From positions 1-13,887 of the forward strand of contig DATDMG010000374.1 in assembly GCA_036518955.1 (NCBI GenBank): a stretch of 13,887 nucleotides of DNA. Reading direction: 5' to 3'. The notes beneath the pieces are model-generated. The model worked only from the letters and a program-made list of their open reading frames with translations, made no database searches and had not been told where the DNA came from. The stretch is from DATDMG01 sp036518955 (lineage in GTDB: Bacteria; Actinomycetota; Actinomycetes; Actinomycetales; Kineosporiaceae). A program made the translations under genes and the position numbers. Each line of letters starts with the position of its first letter. Position 1 is the stretch's first letter. Positions 13,349 to 13,887 of this stretch are shown here, piece by piece.

Positions 13349-13558
13349 TCAGGAGAACTCGTGGTGCGGGGTGCGGTTGCCCCACCAGGGGACGGTGGTG
13401 TCGGTGGGCAGGTCGGCCGGCACCGTGATGGAGCCGTGCTGCCAGGCCACCACAAGCCCGATGATCACGTAGATCAGCCCGACGAGCTGATGTTCCTTCG
13501 CCGCCTTCGCACCGCGGCCAGCGCCTCTCACCCGTCGTTCGGCAGGACCCCTCTTCAC
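13349..13558 (-). CDS. Small single-helix membrane protein
   Basis: With the GTG at 13558 the product has 69 residues: a basic N-terminus (KRGPAERRVRGAGRGAKAAKEH), one membrane helix LVGLIYVIIGLVVAWQHG (about 26-43) and a polar tail ending WWGNRTPHHEFS. Similar short proteins with IGxxVAWQHG are common in actinobacteria and have no assigned function; I cannot name a family. The start is uncertain: GCGGGG lies 10 bases before this GTG, while a TTG at 13600 would add 14 arginine-rich residues. It converges on cobS and follows gcvT on the same strand after a 93-base gap. Confidence 0.6.
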   Translation of the reverse strand: MKRGPAERRVRGAGRGAKAAKEHQLVGLIYVIIGLVVAWQHGSITVPADLPTDTTVPWWGNRTPHHEFS

Positions 13559-13651
13559 CGTGCGTACGCCCCGCTCCCGGCGCACCCTCGGGGTGATCAA
13601 GCCGGGCGCCGGTCACGTGCACCGCTCGATCGACGGACCCGGCCGGGGCGA

Positions 13652-13887
13652 TCAGCGCGATCGGGTTTGGACCTGCACGAACGGCGGCTTCACGACCCGG
13701 CAGGGGAGGGCCCGGCCACGGACGTCGACGAGCACCTCGGCGCCCTCCACGACGGATCGATCGAGCAGGGCGAGCGCGATGCCCTGCTTCAGGGTGGGCG
13801 AGAAGGTGCCAGAGGTGGTGCAGCCGAGGTCCGCGCCGTCCGCGGAACGGACCGGGAGGTTCGCCCGTGGGACGCCCCGCTCCAGCG
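13652..13887 (-). CDS. gcvT: Glycine cleavage system T protein, C-terminal part (GcvT)
   Basis: Partial gene cut by the right edge of the window; only the last 77 residues and the stop are present, reading in from two bases of a split codon. The segment GCTTSGTFSPTLKQGIALAL followed by GAEVLVDVRGRALPCRVVKPPFV is the characteristic GcvT C-terminal barrel. GcvT is the aminomethyltransferase that moves the methylene group from the H-protein lipoyl arm to tetrahydrofolate, releasing ammonia. Start, active-site Asp and promoter lie outside the window. A gcvT near cobS is also found in mycobacteria, from memory. Confidence 0.93.
   Translation of the reverse strand, partial: LERGVPRANLPVRSADGADLGCTTSGTFSPTLKQGIALALLDRSVVEGAEVLVDVRGRALPCRVVKPPFVQVQTRSR

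Noticed and set aside
1..13887. CRISPR array, tRNA, rRNA, insertion sequence, phage or toxin-antitoxin genes
   Set aside because: None seen: no spaced direct repeats, no transposase or integrase motifs and no cloverleaf or rRNA segments were recognised on either strand.

Overview
This is a high-GC actinobacterial chromosome segment, mostly housekeeping genes. The taxonomic call rests on very high GC with GTG/TTG starts, the four-helix actinobacterial oxidase subunit CtaF, an adenosine kinase of the mycobacterial AdoK type, a DUF3043 membrane protein and start codons that often sit 6-7 bases behind a TANNNT box (leaderless transcripts). From memory, the gene order resembles the Mycobacterium tuberculosis Rv2199c-Rv2211c neighbourhood (ctaF, ctaC, adoK, HesB-like protein, glycerate kinase, DUF3043, cobT, cobS, gcvT), here with ctaD in the oxidase operon and aat, a peptidase and an aldo/keto reductase added. 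The genus cannot be fixed from this window.

Layout. (1) 1-3111, minus strand: the ctaC-ctaD-ctaF operon for aa3-type cytochrome c oxidase subunits II, I and IV, with a hairpin at 1-25 as its likely terminator. (2) 3354-8287, minus strand: in transcription order an M20 dipeptidase, a glycerate kinase, an ErpA/HesB iron-sulfur carrier, AdoK and Aat (N-degron tagging). A perfect 11-bp inverted repeat lies between erpA and adoK. (3) 8395-10042, plus strand: a DUF3043 membrane protein and a Kv-beta-like aldo/keto reductase, each with a leaderless-type promoter; a strong hairpin follows the reductase. (4) 10100-10312, minus strand: a 70-residue conserved-looking orphan, divergent from (5) 10349-13228, plus strand: cobU-cobT-cobS, with overlapping genes, for the late steps of cobalamin nucleotide-loop assembly. 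(6) 13349-13887, minus strand: a small one-helix membrane protein and the 3' end of gcvT, cut by the window edge.

The part most worth a second look is the cob operon. Its first gene fuses a metallo-beta-lactamase-like domain that has lost its metal motif to a CobU domain with altered signature residues. Its second is a shortened CobT lacking most active-site segments but keeping the catalytic-type glutamate. The third, CobS, looks fully canonical. All frames are open, so this looks like functional divergence rather than fresh decay. No mobile element, CRISPR array, tRNA or rRNA was seen.
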